From Nitrospira sp. CG24C (GTDB taxonomy: Bacteria > Nitrospirota > Nitrospiria > Nitrospirales > Nitrospiraceae): 39,670 bases of DNA. The stretch's first letter is position 1. The number at the start of each line of letters is the position of its first letter. The notes beneath the pieces are model-generated. The model was not told the origin of the DNA and did not search any database. It saw only the letters and a program-made list of their open reading frames with translations. Below are positions 24,349-32,998 of this stretch, one piece after another. The stretch spans positions 285,005 through 324,674 of the forward strand of contig NEWR02000009.1 of the NCBI GenBank assembly GCA_002869885.2, in the 5' to 3' direction. The translations under genes were made by a program, and so were the position numbers.

Positions 24349-25938
24349 CTAGAACCGACCGCTAAATGTGACGGAGTATATGTTTCGGGAATAGTCGAAG
24401 AATTGGATGTTGGATTGGTCACGTGTGTAATTATATTCTGCGGCAACCGAGAGCCAGTCAGTGATGGGACGCCCGATAGAGGCCGTGAAAAAGAGCAGCG
24501 TGTCTCGCCGCACAGTTGTGCCAGTGGCAGAAAGTGAGTTTGGATTGTCGTACTGCTGGCGATAGTAGTCGAATGCAACCGACGGCTTGAGGGTCCACAC
24601 CTCCGGTATACCGAGCCCCAGAGACAACCGATGGGCTTTGTAGGACCAATCGGCATTGGAGGGGACACCGGGCGCCGCTACCGTCGGTTCTCCTCCCCCG
24701 GTACGGTCCATATCGAAGGTGTACCCAAGCCGAACATGGCCGGCGCCATTGGCAAAATACGCGTACTGAGTGACACCCCCGAGCCAGTTCTTCCCGTCAC
24801 GGAACGAGTTACCTGCGAACAGGTCGTCCTGAAAATCCTTGTACTGATAACGGAACTGCAGTTGAGTGAATAGGCTGTTCCCCTCGGCAATCGTGAAGAT
24901 CGGTTGAATAACATGTGCGAACAGATAGGGAGCCTGGCCTACCTCTACATAATCGAAGACATACTGCACCCGCGCTTGTACTGGCCCAATCTGCCGCTGC
25001 ACAAATACCGATGGCGAATGATCTTGGACATCGAACCTCGCCAGTTTCTGATGAAAGCTCTGGTAGAACCCATAGGTGACGCCGGCCGTCCAGACATCGG
25101 TCTGAATCGGACGGTACTCGCCTCGCGCATAGATGGCCGTTCGGAAATCGTCTTTCTGAGAGATCCCTACGGCTCCGCCAGGCGGCTGGGTCCCGATCGG
25201 CAACAGGACAACATTGCTGTCGTACTGTCCGCTGATGCTCAAGTTCAAATCCCATTGTTTCTGCCCCTTCGGCACGGCGGTTTGCTGTTGCAGGACAGCC
25301 CGCGCCGAGCGCGCCAACTCCGATTCAGGCACACCCGAAGCAATTGCCGCTTCGAGCTCTTTCTTCGCCCGCTCGGTCAGCCCTCGCTGATAATACGAGA
25401 TCCCGGTGTAGTACCGGGCGGATGGTGTGAGATCGGGACTGAGGGCCATCGCGCGGGAGAACAGCTCGGGAGCTTGATCGAACGATTTCAATTCCTGGGC
25501 GACTAAGCCCTGATAGAAATAGACCAGCGGATTCTTCGGATCGAGCTGTTCTGCCTCATTGAGCGCCTCGCGCGCTTCTTGATACCGGCCCTGCTGACTT
25601 CTCGCAATCCCCAGCCCCAACCAGGCCGGCGCAGCCTTCTCATCCTTTTTGACGATCTCCCGAAAGAGCAATTCCGCCTCGCGATATCGTTTCAGACGAA
25701 GATATGTTTGTCCCAGATAATCGGTTGCTTCCAAGTCGTTGGGTTTCGCGCTCCGCGCCCGCTCAAACATGCTGGCGGCCACGTCGTAGTGGCCCTGGCC
25801 GAATTCCGCGATTCCCTTCGACATGCTGAAATCGTAGGTTTCGTGGGGTAGCTGAGCCCAGGACGGAACAAGGCACAGCATCCAACTGATACAGACGGCA
25901 ATCGTGATACGACGGAGTTGACGCACAATGATTCTCAT
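24349..25938 (-). CDS. TPR-containing outer-membrane barrel protein (intact downstream copy)
   Basis: The start is taken at ATG 25938, matching the start of the upstream copy; the open frame runs 18 codons further into that copy. The product has 529 residues: signal peptide (about 1-29, ending SWA/QLP), four to six tetratricopeptide repeats (about 35-195; e.g. APAWLGLGIARSQQGRYQEA, PLVYFYQGLVAQELKSFDQA), and a C-terminal beta-barrel (about 215-529) of aromatic-alternating strands ending VTFSGRF. TPR-barrel proteins of this kind act in export or secretion across the outer membrane. The first two thirds are duplicated upstream. The 260-base gap 24088-24348 downstream holds no gene or clear terminator. 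Confidence 0.88.
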   Translation of the reverse strand: MRIIVRQLRRITIAVCISWMLCLVPSWAQLPHETYDFSMSKGIAEFGQGHYDVAASMFERARSAKPNDLEATDYLGQTYLRLKRYREAELLFREIVKKDEKAAPAWLGLGIARSQQGRYQEAREALNEAEQLDPKNPLVYFYQGLVAQELKSFDQAPELFSRAMALSPDLTPSARYYTGISYYQRGLTERAKKELEAAIASGVPESELARSARAVLQQQTAVPKGQKQWDLNLSISGQYDSNVVLLPIGTQPPGGAVGISQKDDFRTAIYARGEYRPIQTDVWTAGVTYGFYQSFHQKLARFDVQDHSPSVFVQRQIGPVQARVQYVFDYVEVGQAPYLFAHVIQPIFTIAEGNSLFTQLQFRYQYKDFQDDLFAGNSFRDGKNWLGGVTQYAYFANGAGHVRLGYTFDMDRTGGGEPTVAAPGVPSNADWSYKAHRLSLGLGIPEVWTLKPSVAFDYYRQQYDNPNSLSATGTTVRRDTLLFFTASIGRPITDWLSVAAEYNYTRDQSNIQFFDYSRNIYSVTFSGRF

Positions 25939-27029
25939 AACAGTCAGAACTGCTGTTCCCCTCGGCAATCGTGAAGATCGGTTGAATAACATGTGCGATC
26001 AGATACGGAGCCTGGCCCACCTGTACATAATCGAAAACGTACTGCACCCGCGCTTGCACCGGCCCCATCTGCCGCTGCACGAATACCGATGGCGAATGAT
26101 CCTGCACATCGAACTTCGCCAGTTTCTGGTGAAAGCTCTGGTAAAGTCCATAGGTCACGCCGGCCGTCCAGACATCGGTTTGAATCGGCCGGTACTCGGC
26201 TCGAGCATAGATGGCCGTCCGGAAATCGTCTTTCTGAGAGATCCCCACGGCTCCACCGGGCGGCTGGGTTCCGGCGGGCAACAACACGACATTGCTGTCG
26301 TACTGTCCGCTGACGCTCAGGTTCAGATCCCATTGTTTCGGCCCCTTCGGCACAGCAGTTTGCTGTTGCAGGACAGCCCGCGCCGAGCGCGCCAACTCCG
26401 ACTCAGGCTCTCCCGAAGCAATCGCAGCTTCGAACTCTTTCTGCGCCCGCTCAATCAGCCCGCGCTGATAATACGAGATGCCGGTGTAGTACCGGGCGGA
26501 TGGTGTGAGATCGGGGCTGAGGGCCATCGCACGGGAGAAAAGCTCGGGAGCTTGGGCGAATGATTTCAATTCCTGGGCGACCAAGCCCTGATAGAAATAC
26601 ACTAGCGGATTCTTCGGATCGAGCTGTTCAGCTTGACCGAGCGCTTCAAGCGCTTCTTGATACTGGCCCTGCTGACTTCTCGCAATCCCCAGCCCCAGCC
26701 AGGCCGGCGCAGCCTTCCAATTCTTTTTGACGATCCACCGAAAAAGAGATTCTGCGTCGCCATATCGTTTTAGACGAAGATACGTCTGCCCTAAATAATC
26801 GGCAGCTTCGAGATCGTCTGGTTTCGCGTTCCGCGCCCGTTCAAACATGCTGGCCGCCACATCGTAATGGCCCCGACCGAACTCCGCGATCCCCTTCGAC
26901 ATACTGAAATCGTAGGTTTCATGAGGCAGCTGAGCCCAGGACGGCACAAGACACAGCATCCAACTGATACAGACGGCAATCGTGATACGACGGAGTTGAC
27001 GCACAATGATTCTCATAACAGTCAGAACT
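24874..27029. repeat. imperfect tandem duplication, unit 1078 bp
   Basis: Bases 24874-25951 and 25952-27029 are two head-to-tail copies with an offset of exactly 1078. For example, GCTGTTCCCCTCGGC is at 24874 and 25952, and the gene start at 25938 matches the one at 27016. The copies differ by scattered substitutions and keep the TPR reading frame open. The junction at about 25951 joins the region just before the start codon of one copy to the middle of the barrel of the other, with almost no shared sequence. Confidence 0.93.
25763..27016 (-). CDS. truncated duplicate of the TPR/outer-membrane protein
   Basis: This upstream copy (417 residues) has the same signal peptide and TPR block as the gene at 24349-25938. 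It keeps only the first part of the barrel, to about residue 357 (FTIAEGNS). There it crosses the duplication junction and reads about 60 residues out of frame through the start of the downstream copy (SSDCYENHCASTPSYHDC and on). The barrel lacks most strands and the C-terminal Phe, so it probably cannot insert normally. The TPR part has diverged by conservative substitutions without stops, which leaves open a retained function as a periplasmic TPR protein. It could equally be a young pseudogene. Confidence 0.75.
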   Translation of the reverse strand: MRIIVRQLRRITIAVCISWMLCLVPSWAQLPHETYDFSMSKGIAEFGRGHYDVAASMFERARNAKPDDLEAADYLGQTYLRLKRYGDAESLFRWIVKKNWKAAPAWLGLGIARSQQGQYQEALEALGQAEQLDPKNPLVYFYQGLVAQELKSFAQAPELFSRAMALSPDLTPSARYYTGISYYQRGLIERAQKEFEAAIASGEPESELARSARAVLQQQTAVPKGPKQWDLNLSVSGQYDSNVVLLPAGTQPPGGAVGISQKDDFRTAIYARAEYRPIQTDVWTAGVTYGLYQSFHQKLAKFDVQDHSPSVFVQRQMGPVQARVQYVFDYVQVGQAPYLIAHVIQPIFTIAEGNSSSDCYENHCASTPSYHDCRLYQLDAVPCSVLGSATPRNLRFQHVEGNRGIRPGPLRRGRQHV

Positions 27030-27130
27030 CAGCAGGACTCTGAAAAGAGTATCTCCAAAAATACTGGATGGGCTTCTGCAGAGTAGCAAAGCTGTAATCT
27101 CAGTCAACGAATCGCTGCCTTCCTGCTAGC

Positions 27131-27233
27131 CCGGTCTGTCTGGTTGGCCTGGTTTGTTTTGTTTATTTGGTTGGTTTGGTTCATCTGGTTGGATTCGTTT
27201 AACCAAACAAACGAGACAGACCAGATGAACAAG
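27131..27233. repeat. T/G-to-A/C hairpin repeat, copy D
   Basis: The left arm runs 27131-27200 (GGTCTGTCTGGTTGGCCTGG, then TTTGTTTTGTTTATTTGGTT). The right arm (27201-27233) reads ACCAAACAAACGAGACAGAC and then CAGATGAACAAG. This copy has an unusually long left arm. It lies between divergent genes starting at 27016 and 27322. Confidence 0.82.
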
Positions 27234-27321
27234 CTACGCTGACGGACTTCTTCAGCCTCCTGTTAGGGGTATGCTACAATCGCGCAGTCGAGCGCATGAT
27301 GGCACGAACGGAGGAGCACGG

Positions 27322-28221
27322 ATGGGACAGTCTGATTCGAGGATCGGTTTCGTGGGAGTCGGACGGATGGGGGCCAACATGGCCCGACGCTTGAATGATC
27401 GAGGGGAAACGATTGTCGCCGTCTACGATCTAGGTCTCGCCACGGCCACCGATCTTGCATCAGAACTCGGCTGTGAAGCAGCTGCATCCCCTGCCCGTGT
27501 GGCAGAACTCGCCAACATCGTTTTCACTGTCGTGACCGATGACGCGGCGATGCGCGAAATCTTTTCCACGACCAGCACAGAGAGTCTGCTCCGCCACGCC
27601 AAGAACCGGCTCTTTGTGAACTGCGCTACCCTCTCGCCGGCTGTGCACGTCGATGTCGAAACGTTGGTGACGCAATATGGAGGCCGAAGCCTCGAAGCCT
27701 GTATGGCCAGCAGCATCACACAGGCGCGCCAAGGCACGCTCTACCTCATCTGCGGTGGGCGTCAGGATGTATTCGAATCGGCGAAACCACTTTCAGAAAA
27801 ACTGAGCGCGCATCTCCGCTATGTCGGATCGGCAGGAGAGGCTGCGAAGGTCAAAGCCCTCGTCAACATGGTGATGAATTGCAATACGGCAGCACTGGCA
27901 GAAGGACTGGGGCTTGGAGCGGCGCTCGACCTCGATCTGACGATGTTGCGGGAAGTCTTTGCCCAAACAGGAGCCGCATCGCGCGTGTTGGAGACGGACG
28001 GCGAGGATATGCAGAACCGCGCCCATGACTGCTACTTCTCGGCTGCCCATGCAGCCAAAGACTCAGGCATCGCCCTCGCGTTAGCGAACACCGCCGGACT
28101 CGCTGTGCCTCTAGCTCAAGCGACCTACGAGCAATACCAGCGGCTGGTTGCGCTCGGCAAAGGCGAGTTGGACAAATCTGCCGTCTCTGAACTCACCTTC
28201 AAAGACCGAAGCCCTCACTAG
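27322..28221 (+). CDS. beta-hydroxyacid dehydrogenase family protein (3-hydroxyisobutyrate dehydrogenase/GLYR1-like)
   Basis: The start is ATG 27322, with GGAGG seven bases upstream. The 299-residue product has an N-terminal Rossmann domain GFVGVGRMGANMARRL (from residue 9) and the C-terminal all-alpha domain. The catalytic Lys region is GEAAKVKALVNMVMNCNTAA. The substrate loop, usually D-x-P-V-S-G-G, here reads CMASSITQARQGTLYLICGG, so substrate identity is unclear; it probably reduces a semialdehyde or short hydroxyacid with NAD(P)H. The last base of the TAG stop is the first base of a MITE-like element, so its original C-terminus may have been altered. Confidence 0.9.
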   Translation: MGQSDSRIGFVGVGRMGANMARRLNDRGETIVAVYDLGLATATDLASELGCEAAASPARVAELANIVFTVVTDDAAMREIFSTTSTESLLRHAKNRLFVNCATLSPAVHVDVETLVTQYGGRSLEACMASSITQARQGTLYLICGGRQDVFESAKPLSEKLSAHLRYVGSAGEAAKVKALVNMVMNCNTAALAEGLGLGAALDLDLTMLREVFAQTGAASRVLETDGEDMQNRAHDCYFSAAHAAKDSGIALALANTAGLAVPLAQATYEQYQRLVALGKGELDKSAVSELTFKDRSPH

Positions 28222-28431
28222 CCCGCATTATTCATGACGGTTCGTGGCGAAATCGCGCAGTCGCCATGCGAGCCAGGCGCGCGGAGCCGTGAGGGAAGGA
28301 GGCATACTTGAAACAGTATGTTGACCGACCGAATGGCGAGCCCGCCTGCCTGGACGCCGGGCTACCGCGTCCAGGCTTGTCGCAGCGGCGAATCCTCGAT
28401 TGCAGCAGAAGCGCTCATGAATAATGCGGGC
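28221..28431. mobile_element. MITE-like element with 17-bp perfect terminal inverted repeats
   Basis: GCCCGCATTATTCATGA (28221-28237) and its exact reverse complement (28415-28431) bound a 211-bp stretch without a credible gene. The interior is GC-rich with its own hairpins, e.g. GGACGCCGGGCTACCGCGTCC (28353-28373, a GGACGC/GCGTCC pair). No clear target-site duplication is seen. It looks like a non-autonomous derivative of an insertion sequence whose transposase is elsewhere. Confidence 0.8.
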
Positions 28432-28456
28432 TCGGCCGCGCGAGGTAAGCGGAGCG

Positions 28457-28530
28457 GGTTGGTCTGGTCTATCTGGTTATTTTCTTTCAACCAAACAAAC
28501 CAAACAGACCGAACAGACCAAATGAACAAG
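28457..28530. repeat. T/G-to-A/C hairpin repeat, copy E
   Basis: The left arm GGTTGGTCTGGTCTATCTGG (28457-28476) and the right arm AACCAAACAAACCAAACAGA (28489-28508) are followed by CAAATGAACAAG. It sits 25 bases after the MITE-like element, between convergent genes. Confidence 0.8.
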
Positions 28531-28541
28531 AGTGAACTGGC

Positions 28542-28997
28542 TCACCGTTTCTCGAAGGGGAGTTCGGCCCGTTGATTGGCGGGAAAGTAGGCCCAGACCT
28601 TCTGCTCATTCTCGTCGAAACTGCCGAGAAAGGTCACGAAGCGATCGAGGGCACGAAACTCGGCCAGTGTGACCGTACAGTGCGGCACGTCGATAACGCG
28701 GGCATCGAACTGGCCCACCACATAGAGCACGCCAGCCCCAGCTTGATAAAGATTCCGCCGGCTCGCATATCCCGTATTGGGGAATAGATCGACATTGAGG
28801 GAACAGCCTCCAGGCCCTGCCATCGTGAGCAGAAGATCGTGCCGCGAGAGGAAGGGACTGGTCGCGGTTCGGGTAATTGTTAGACGCACCTGATCAGCCG
28901 AGAACTCGACAGAAGCCGGCACCGGCCCTTCGTTGTTACAGGCAACCAGAAACAGAAATAGGCCGGCTAAGCATCTTGCCTGATATGTCCCAATCAC
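28542..28997 (-). CDS. hypothetical lipoprotein
   Basis: This protein of 151 residues uses a GTG start at 28997. That GTG overlaps the TGA stop of the preceding gene by four bases (GTGA), implying translational coupling. The N-terminus ends in a lipobox FLVAC (Cys at about 20), predicting lipid anchoring. The mature part is beta-rich with two further Cys (GGCSLN, PHCTV) and no recognised family. It is co-transcribed with a secreted DUF336 protein, suggesting an envelope pair. Confidence 0.82.
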   Translation of the reverse strand: MIGTYQARCLAGLFLFLVACNNEGPVPASVEFSADQVRLTITRTATSPFLSRHDLLLTMAGPGGCSLNVDLFPNTGYASRRNLYQAGAGVLYVVGQFDARVIDVPHCTVTLAEFRALDRFVTFLGSFDENEQKVWAYFPANQRAELPFEKR

Positions 28998-29545
28998 TTG
29001 GTTGCTGGAACTTTCGGCGCAGCGCCAATCGCAGCCAACCCTGCTTGAGCACAGGCATCGTCGAGGTGTGTACCTGGTGCACCACTCACACCGATCCCTC
29101 CAACGATCTCACCGCCGATCTCGATCGGGAGTCCACCCCCCAACATCAGAATTTGATCGTTCATATCGCGAAGCGCTTGCAAAGTCGGCATCTTGTTGAT
29201 CAACTCAGCCAGCTCGGTCGTTGTACGGCGCAGACTTGCCGCAGTATAGGCCTTCTTCCTGCTGCTATCGACCGTATGGGATCCAGCCCCATCGGCTCGA
29301 ACCATGGCGCGAAGTACGCCGGCTCGATCCACGATCGACACGCTCACCCGATAACCATCCTTGTTACAGGCATCCAATGATGCTTGGGTCGCCTTACCGG
29401 CCAGCGAGAGCGGCAACACCGACTCTTTCGGCAGATCGTCAGAAGCTAGAACTGGGTAAGACATTAGCATCACAAACGTCGATGCGATCATGAACCGATA
29501 CGCCATACGCACAAAACGCCTACGATGCAGGTCAAAGCGTGCCAT
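28994..29545 (-). CDS. secreted DUF336 / HbpS-GlcG-like (heme-binding type) protein
   Basis: This protein of 183 residues starts at ATG 29545 with AGGAG eight bases upstream. A signal sequence (about 13-34, ending VLA/SDD) precedes one DUF336 domain: ACNKDGYRVSVSIVDRAGVL, then MVRADGAGSHTVDSSRKKAY, MNDQILMLGGGLPIEIGGEI, VGGIGVSGAPGTHLDDACAQ. The family includes HbpS, which binds heme, and GlcG. The export signal fits an HbpS-like periplasmic role, but heme binding cannot be shown from sequence. It is coupled to the lipoprotein gene by a 4-base overlap. Confidence 0.92.
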   Translation of the reverse strand: MARFDLHRRRFVRMAYRFMIASTFVMLMSYPVLASDDLPKESVLPLSLAGKATQASLDACNKDGYRVSVSIVDRAGVLRAMVRADGAGSHTVDSSRKKAYTAASLRRTTTELAELINKMPTLQALRDMNDQILMLGGGLPIEIGGEIVGGIGVSGAPGTHLDDACAQAGLAAIGAAPKVPATK

Positions 29546-29626
29546 CAGTGCGTCTCCTGGTTAGAGAGGAAAGAGATGTAGCGCGAGGAGCCTACGAAGA
29601 CGCGAGCGGACTGTCAAGAGGAAGAT

Positions 29627-29838
29627 GAGGGAGTGGCCAGGTGCCCTTCTTGCTCGCAGAACAGAGGAGGGGATGGAGCCCCTGATGATCTATCTGTGCT
29701 CGCGCAACGCGCGGCCTCAGAAGGCCCTCGTTGGACGCGCGCAGTGGAAGATCCATCAGCCCCCATCCCTAAGGAGAGAACAAGCAAGCTTGGAGGGAAC
29801 ATGTATATCGTTCGATGCGCGCAGTAAAGGGCAGCCTC
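29627..29838 (-). repeat. structured dispersed repeat (TGCGCGC family), copy 3, nested
   Basis: On the minus strand the left end (29838-29810) is identical to that of copy 2 (GAGGCTGCCCTTTACTGCGC and onward). The right end (29662-29627) is identical to that of copy 1 (TGCGAGCAAGAAGGGCACC and onward). Between them sits a second, complete core of another subtype (29770-29701) with GACTGCGC-like CCACTGCGCGCGTCCAACGA and a hairpin. So one copy appears to be split by another. The flanks 29546-29626 and 29839-29955 contain no supported gene. Confidence 0.82.
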
Positions 29839-29955
29839 AGCCGCTCCCCTACCGAGAGGTGGAGAGAATTGGAAGGGCTTGTTTAGGAACTGCAGCCTAC
29901 GGGAGAGGATGGTGCGAATGGATACGGAGGGATGACAATGAATGGGAGTACTGGC

Positions 29956-30141
29956 TCAACTCCAGACGACGCGTTCTTGATTGAGGAGGTAATCGATCAC
30001 TTCGATGCTATTACGCATCTGAATCTGGGCCTTTTCAGACATGGGAAGGACGGCACCGACCAGCTTGCCTGATTCAACGTCGTCGAGCGACGGAATCCCG
30101 TCTGGTCCACGCCTTTCTAGCTCTTGTCGGTAACTTGCCAC
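29956..30141 (-). CDS. small hypothetical protein, 61 residues
   Basis: A GTG start at 30141 has a strong AGAGGAG six bases upstream, which is why this short frame is accepted. The product is hydrophilic, with no signal or membrane segment. It begins with a charged stretch (ASYRQELERRGPDGIPSLDD) and continues with a helix-forming part, MSEKAQIQMRNSIEVIDYLL. It contains no Cys. No family recognised; a small regulator or antitoxin-like protein is possible but unproven. No partner gene is adjacent. Confidence 0.65.
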   Translation of the reverse strand: MASYRQELERRGPDGIPSLDDVESGKLVGAVLPMSEKAQIQMRNSIEVIDYLLNQERVVWS

Positions 30142-30278
30142 AGTTGTCTCCTCTTTCTCTGACAGTGGATCAGCAATCCTTACGCCAGAGACCCATCATC
30201 TATCTGCTTACGGCGTACAGGAAGCATAGCACATGGGAATTTATGCCCTGGGTAACGGCGTATCGCATTGATTGGAAA

Positions 30279-31334
30279 CTACTTTTTAGTCGATCGACGT
30301 GTGGCGGTTGAGGCAGGAGCGAGGGCGCCGAGGTATGGGAATCGACCGATTTTGAGAAGTGTCGTACCAGGACCTAGGCGAAAATCGTCATGCACTGGGT
30401 CAACAAAGTGTGGGTCCCCGGTAATATCTGACTGGGCCTTCAGTTCCAGGGCCGGTTGGTTCGGATTACCTTCTCGAAAATAATCCCCATCTCTGTTGTA
30501 GAACGCATTGAAAGAGGTGGTGATCTGACTGGATGGGGCGATCAGAAAACCCACTCGATTCAGCCCGACTACGTTGCCGCTGACGTCACTCTTGGACTGC
30601 CCGAGAAACGCTGCGCCGCCACCATTCTTAACCAGGGTATTGCTCACGATCACAGCATGGGCATGGCCGCTGACCACCACCGCCTCAAAGAGGCTCCGCG
30701 TAATTACATTCCGTTCCAACCGCACATTTGATTTGCCGGCAATCGAGACGCCATGATCGTTATCATGGATCAAATTCCCGATGAGGGCGGCTTCTGAGTC
30801 GGCAAACTGAGCGCCGGTCGTCTCGCTCCCCCCGATGACACAATCCTCTATCAGCACTCCCTGGACTTGCTGACTGAACAACATGCCATTGATCTTGACC
30901 TTGCGAAGAATAATCCCTTGCCCGTTGAAGAGACCGACAGCATGACCCCCTCGGTCATTGATGGTCATATCGCTGATTTCAATGTCCGTCGCCCCATAGG
31001 GCCACTTGCCTACATGGAGAGCACCCACCACAATATCACGCCCCAGAATCGTCACCTGATCCACTCCAGCCCCGACGAACTTGATCTTCTCTTTACTGTG
31101 AATGGTCACGTCCTGAGGATATTGACCTGCCTTGACAAAGACGGTGTCGCCTTTTTTAGCGGCATCGACCGCCTCTTGAAGAGACATGAAGTCTCCTGTT
31201 CCATCCAGCGCGACCACGAGGGTCCGAGGACCAAGTGGCGGCCCCTCATCGGCCCGCACCAAGGCGAAACCCAAAAAGCCAACCACCACAACGAGACCTA
31301 AGATCATCACCCGTTTCATCATGCACGAACTCAT
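30279..31334 (-). CDS. secreted right-handed beta-helix protein (pectate-lyase/NosD-like)
   Basis: This protein of 351 residues may start at ATG 31334 or at the Met codons 12 to 15 bases on. A signal peptide (about 7-28, ending VRA/DEG) precedes FMSLQEAVDAAKKGDTVFVK and AGQYPQDVTIHSKEKIKFVG, the usual opening of DUF1565/NosD-type helices. Then come about 8 to 10 parallel coils with repeated V-I/L-x-x-N-x-I patterns (IEDCVIGGSE, LIGNLIHDND, RLERNVITRS, IVSNTLVKNG, VSGNVVGLNR). The end reads DPHFVDPVHDDFRLGPGT, as in many bacterial beta-helix proteins. No catalytic residues can be assigned. It is predicted periplasmic or surface-located. Confidence 0.9.
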   Translation of the reverse strand: MSSCMMKRVMILGLVVVVGFLGFALVRADEGPPLGPRTLVVALDGTGDFMSLQEAVDAAKKGDTVFVKAGQYPQDVTIHSKEKIKFVGAGVDQVTILGRDIVVGALHVGKWPYGATDIEISDMTINDRGGHAVGLFNGQGIILRKVKINGMLFSQQVQGVLIEDCVIGGSETTGAQFADSEAALIGNLIHDNDHGVSIAGKSNVRLERNVITRSLFEAVVVSGHAHAVIVSNTLVKNGGGAAFLGQSKSDVSGNVVGLNRVGFLIAPSSQITTSFNAFYNRDGDYFREGNPNQPALELKAQSDITGDPHFVDPVHDDFRLGPGTTLLKIGRFPYLGALAPASTATRRSTKK

Positions 31335-31406
31335 ACAAGCCTACGCCGTTAGAAGTCAATCAAGGCTGATTGTCGGGCGAGTACTCGCGTGCTATGCTCC
31401 GCACCC

Positions 31407-32009
31407 ATGATTCTAGTTGGCCTCACAGGCGGCGTCGCCACCGGCAAGAGCACTGTCGCCAAGATGTTCAAGCGATGCGGCGCGGTCGTCATTGATGCCG
31501 ACGAACTGGCCCGCGATGTCGTGAAGCCAGGCAAACCTGCTTGGCGGGAGATCGTCGCACTCTTCGGGAAGACAGTACTCAGCCAAGACCGTTCGCTCAA
31601 CCGACAGGCCCTCGGAAGCATTGTCTTCCGCAATCAGAAAAAACGACGGCAACTCGAGCGCATCATCCATCCCCGCGTCGCCCGCGAGCAAGTCCGTTTG
31701 ACCAAAGCTATCGCTCGCAAAGATCCCAAGGCCGTCGTGATCTATGAAGTCCCGCTCCTCTTCGAAGCCGGCGTAGACAAACGCGTGGATGAAATCATCG
31801 TCGTCACGGCTGATCGCACGACCCAAATCGCGCGCCTCAAGAAAAGAAACGGCCTCACCCGCGCTGAAGCTATCCGCCGCATCCGCAGCCAAATGCCCTT
31901 GGTAAAGAAGATTCAGCGAGCGAACCATATGTTAAGCGGGATCCTCCCTCGTCCCTCACTCCACCGGCACGTCGACCAGCTCTTTAAACATCTTCGACTC
32001 CTCGCATAA
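31407..32009 (+). CDS. coaE: dephospho-CoA kinase
   Basis: From ATG 31407 the enzyme has 200 residues and phosphorylates dephospho-CoA, the last step of CoA synthesis, in the cytosol. The P-loop GGVATGKS is at 8-15. [12 protein letters not shown] and [10 protein letters not shown] are the CoA-domain motifs, and [20 protein letters not shown] with [20 protein letters not shown] forms the lid and substrate region. One oddity is the end. Most family members have a D-x-V-I-x-N-x-G motif; here it reads [20 protein letters not shown], with length unchanged. It is followed by trxB after 52 bases. Confidence 0.95.
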   Translation: MILVGLTGGVATGKSTVAKMFKRCGAVVIDADELARDVVKPGKPAWREIVALFGKTVLSQDRSLNRQALGSIVFRNQKKRRQLERIIHPRVAREQVRLTKAIARKDPKAVVIYEVPLLFEAGVDKRVDEIIVVTADRTTQIARLKKRNGLTRAEAIRRIRSQMPLVKKIQRANHMLSGILPRPSLHRHVDQLFKHLRLLA

Positions 32010-32061
32010 GACCCAACCTCTGCCGTGCATTCCCTCAACCCCTTGTGTTAGATTTTCGCCC

Positions 32062-32988
32062 ATGCGCAACGTCGTCATCATCGGTTCCGGCCCAGCTGGC
32101 TTGACCGCCGCGGTCTATGCGGCGCGGGCGAATCTGTCGCCTTTGCTGATTGAAGGCTGGCAATCCGGCGGACAACTAACTACAACGACGGAAGTTGAAA
32201 ACTATCCCGGCTTTGCCAAGGGCATCATGGGACCGGAACTCATGAAGGAAATGCGATCTCAGGCGGAACGGTTCGGCACAGAGTTTTTGACCGGCGATGT
32301 TACAGCCGTAGACCTTAAACAGAGACCCCTCACGATCACCGTTGACGCTGAACAGACCATCCACGCGAAGACTCTCATCATCGCCACCGGCGCATCGGCC
32401 ATTCAAATTGGGCTGAAGAACGAATCGCGCCTCACTGGGCACGGTGTCTCAACCTGTGCAACCTGCGACGGGTTCTTCTTCAAGGGGAAAGAACTGATTG
32501 TCGTCGGCGGCGGCGACAGTGCGATGGAGGAAGCGATCTTCCTGACCAAGTTCGCCAGCAAAGTCTCGATTGTCCACCGGCGCGACAAGCTGCGGGCTTC
32601 CAAAATCATGCAAGACCGCGCAGTGAAGAACGAAAAGATCACATTCATATGGAATTCTGCCGTCGAAGATATTCTGGGGAACGATGTAGTCGCCGGCGCA
32701 CGCCTCAAGAATCTCGTCACAGGCAAGACGACGGAACTGCCTTGTGCCGGCGTCTTCGTCGCCATCGGACACCGACCCAACACCAATCTGTTCGCCAGCC
32801 AGCTTGAGATGGATGCAAAAGGCTACCTCATCACCAATCATGGCACCACCACCAGCATTCCCGGCGTCTTCGCCGCCGGTGACGTCCAAGACTCGACATA
32901 CCGCCAAGCCGTCACCGCCGCCGGCTCCGGCTGCATGGCCGCCATCGATGCTGAACGTTTCCTGGAAGCGGATGATCACAGCTCATGA
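32062..32988 (+). CDS. trxB: thioredoxin reductase
   Basis: This NADPH-dependent flavoprotein of 308 residues reduces thioredoxin. The FAD motif GSGPAG is at 8-13, the redox pair CATC at 132-135, the NADPH motif GGGDSA at 149-154 with the HRRDKLRAS phosphate-binding stretch, and [20 protein letters not shown] closes the FAD site. Length and motif spacing are standard. A repeat element begins 10 bases after the stop. Confidence 0.97.
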   Translation: MRNVVIIGSGPAGLTAAVYAARANLSPLLIEGWQSGGQLTTTTEVENYPGFAKGIMGPELMKEMRSQAERFGTEFLTGDVTAVDLKQRPLTITVDAEQTIHAKTLIIATGASAIQIGLKNESRLTGHGVSTCATCDGFFFKGKELIVVGGGDSAMEEAIFLTKFASKVSIVHRRDKLRASKIMQDRAVKNEKITFIWNSAVEDILGNDVVAGARLKNLVTGKTTELPCAGVFVAIGHRPNTNLFASQLEMDAKGYLITNHGTTTSIPGVFAAGDVQDSTYRQAVTAAGSGCMAAIDAERFLEADDHSS

Positions 32989-32998
32989 AGGGTATGTA

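Noticed and set aside
29625-29984. Plus-strand open frames over the nested repeat
   Set aside because: Their sequence is mainly repeat DNA, shared in other frames or strands with copies elsewhere in the window; no ribosome site or domain.
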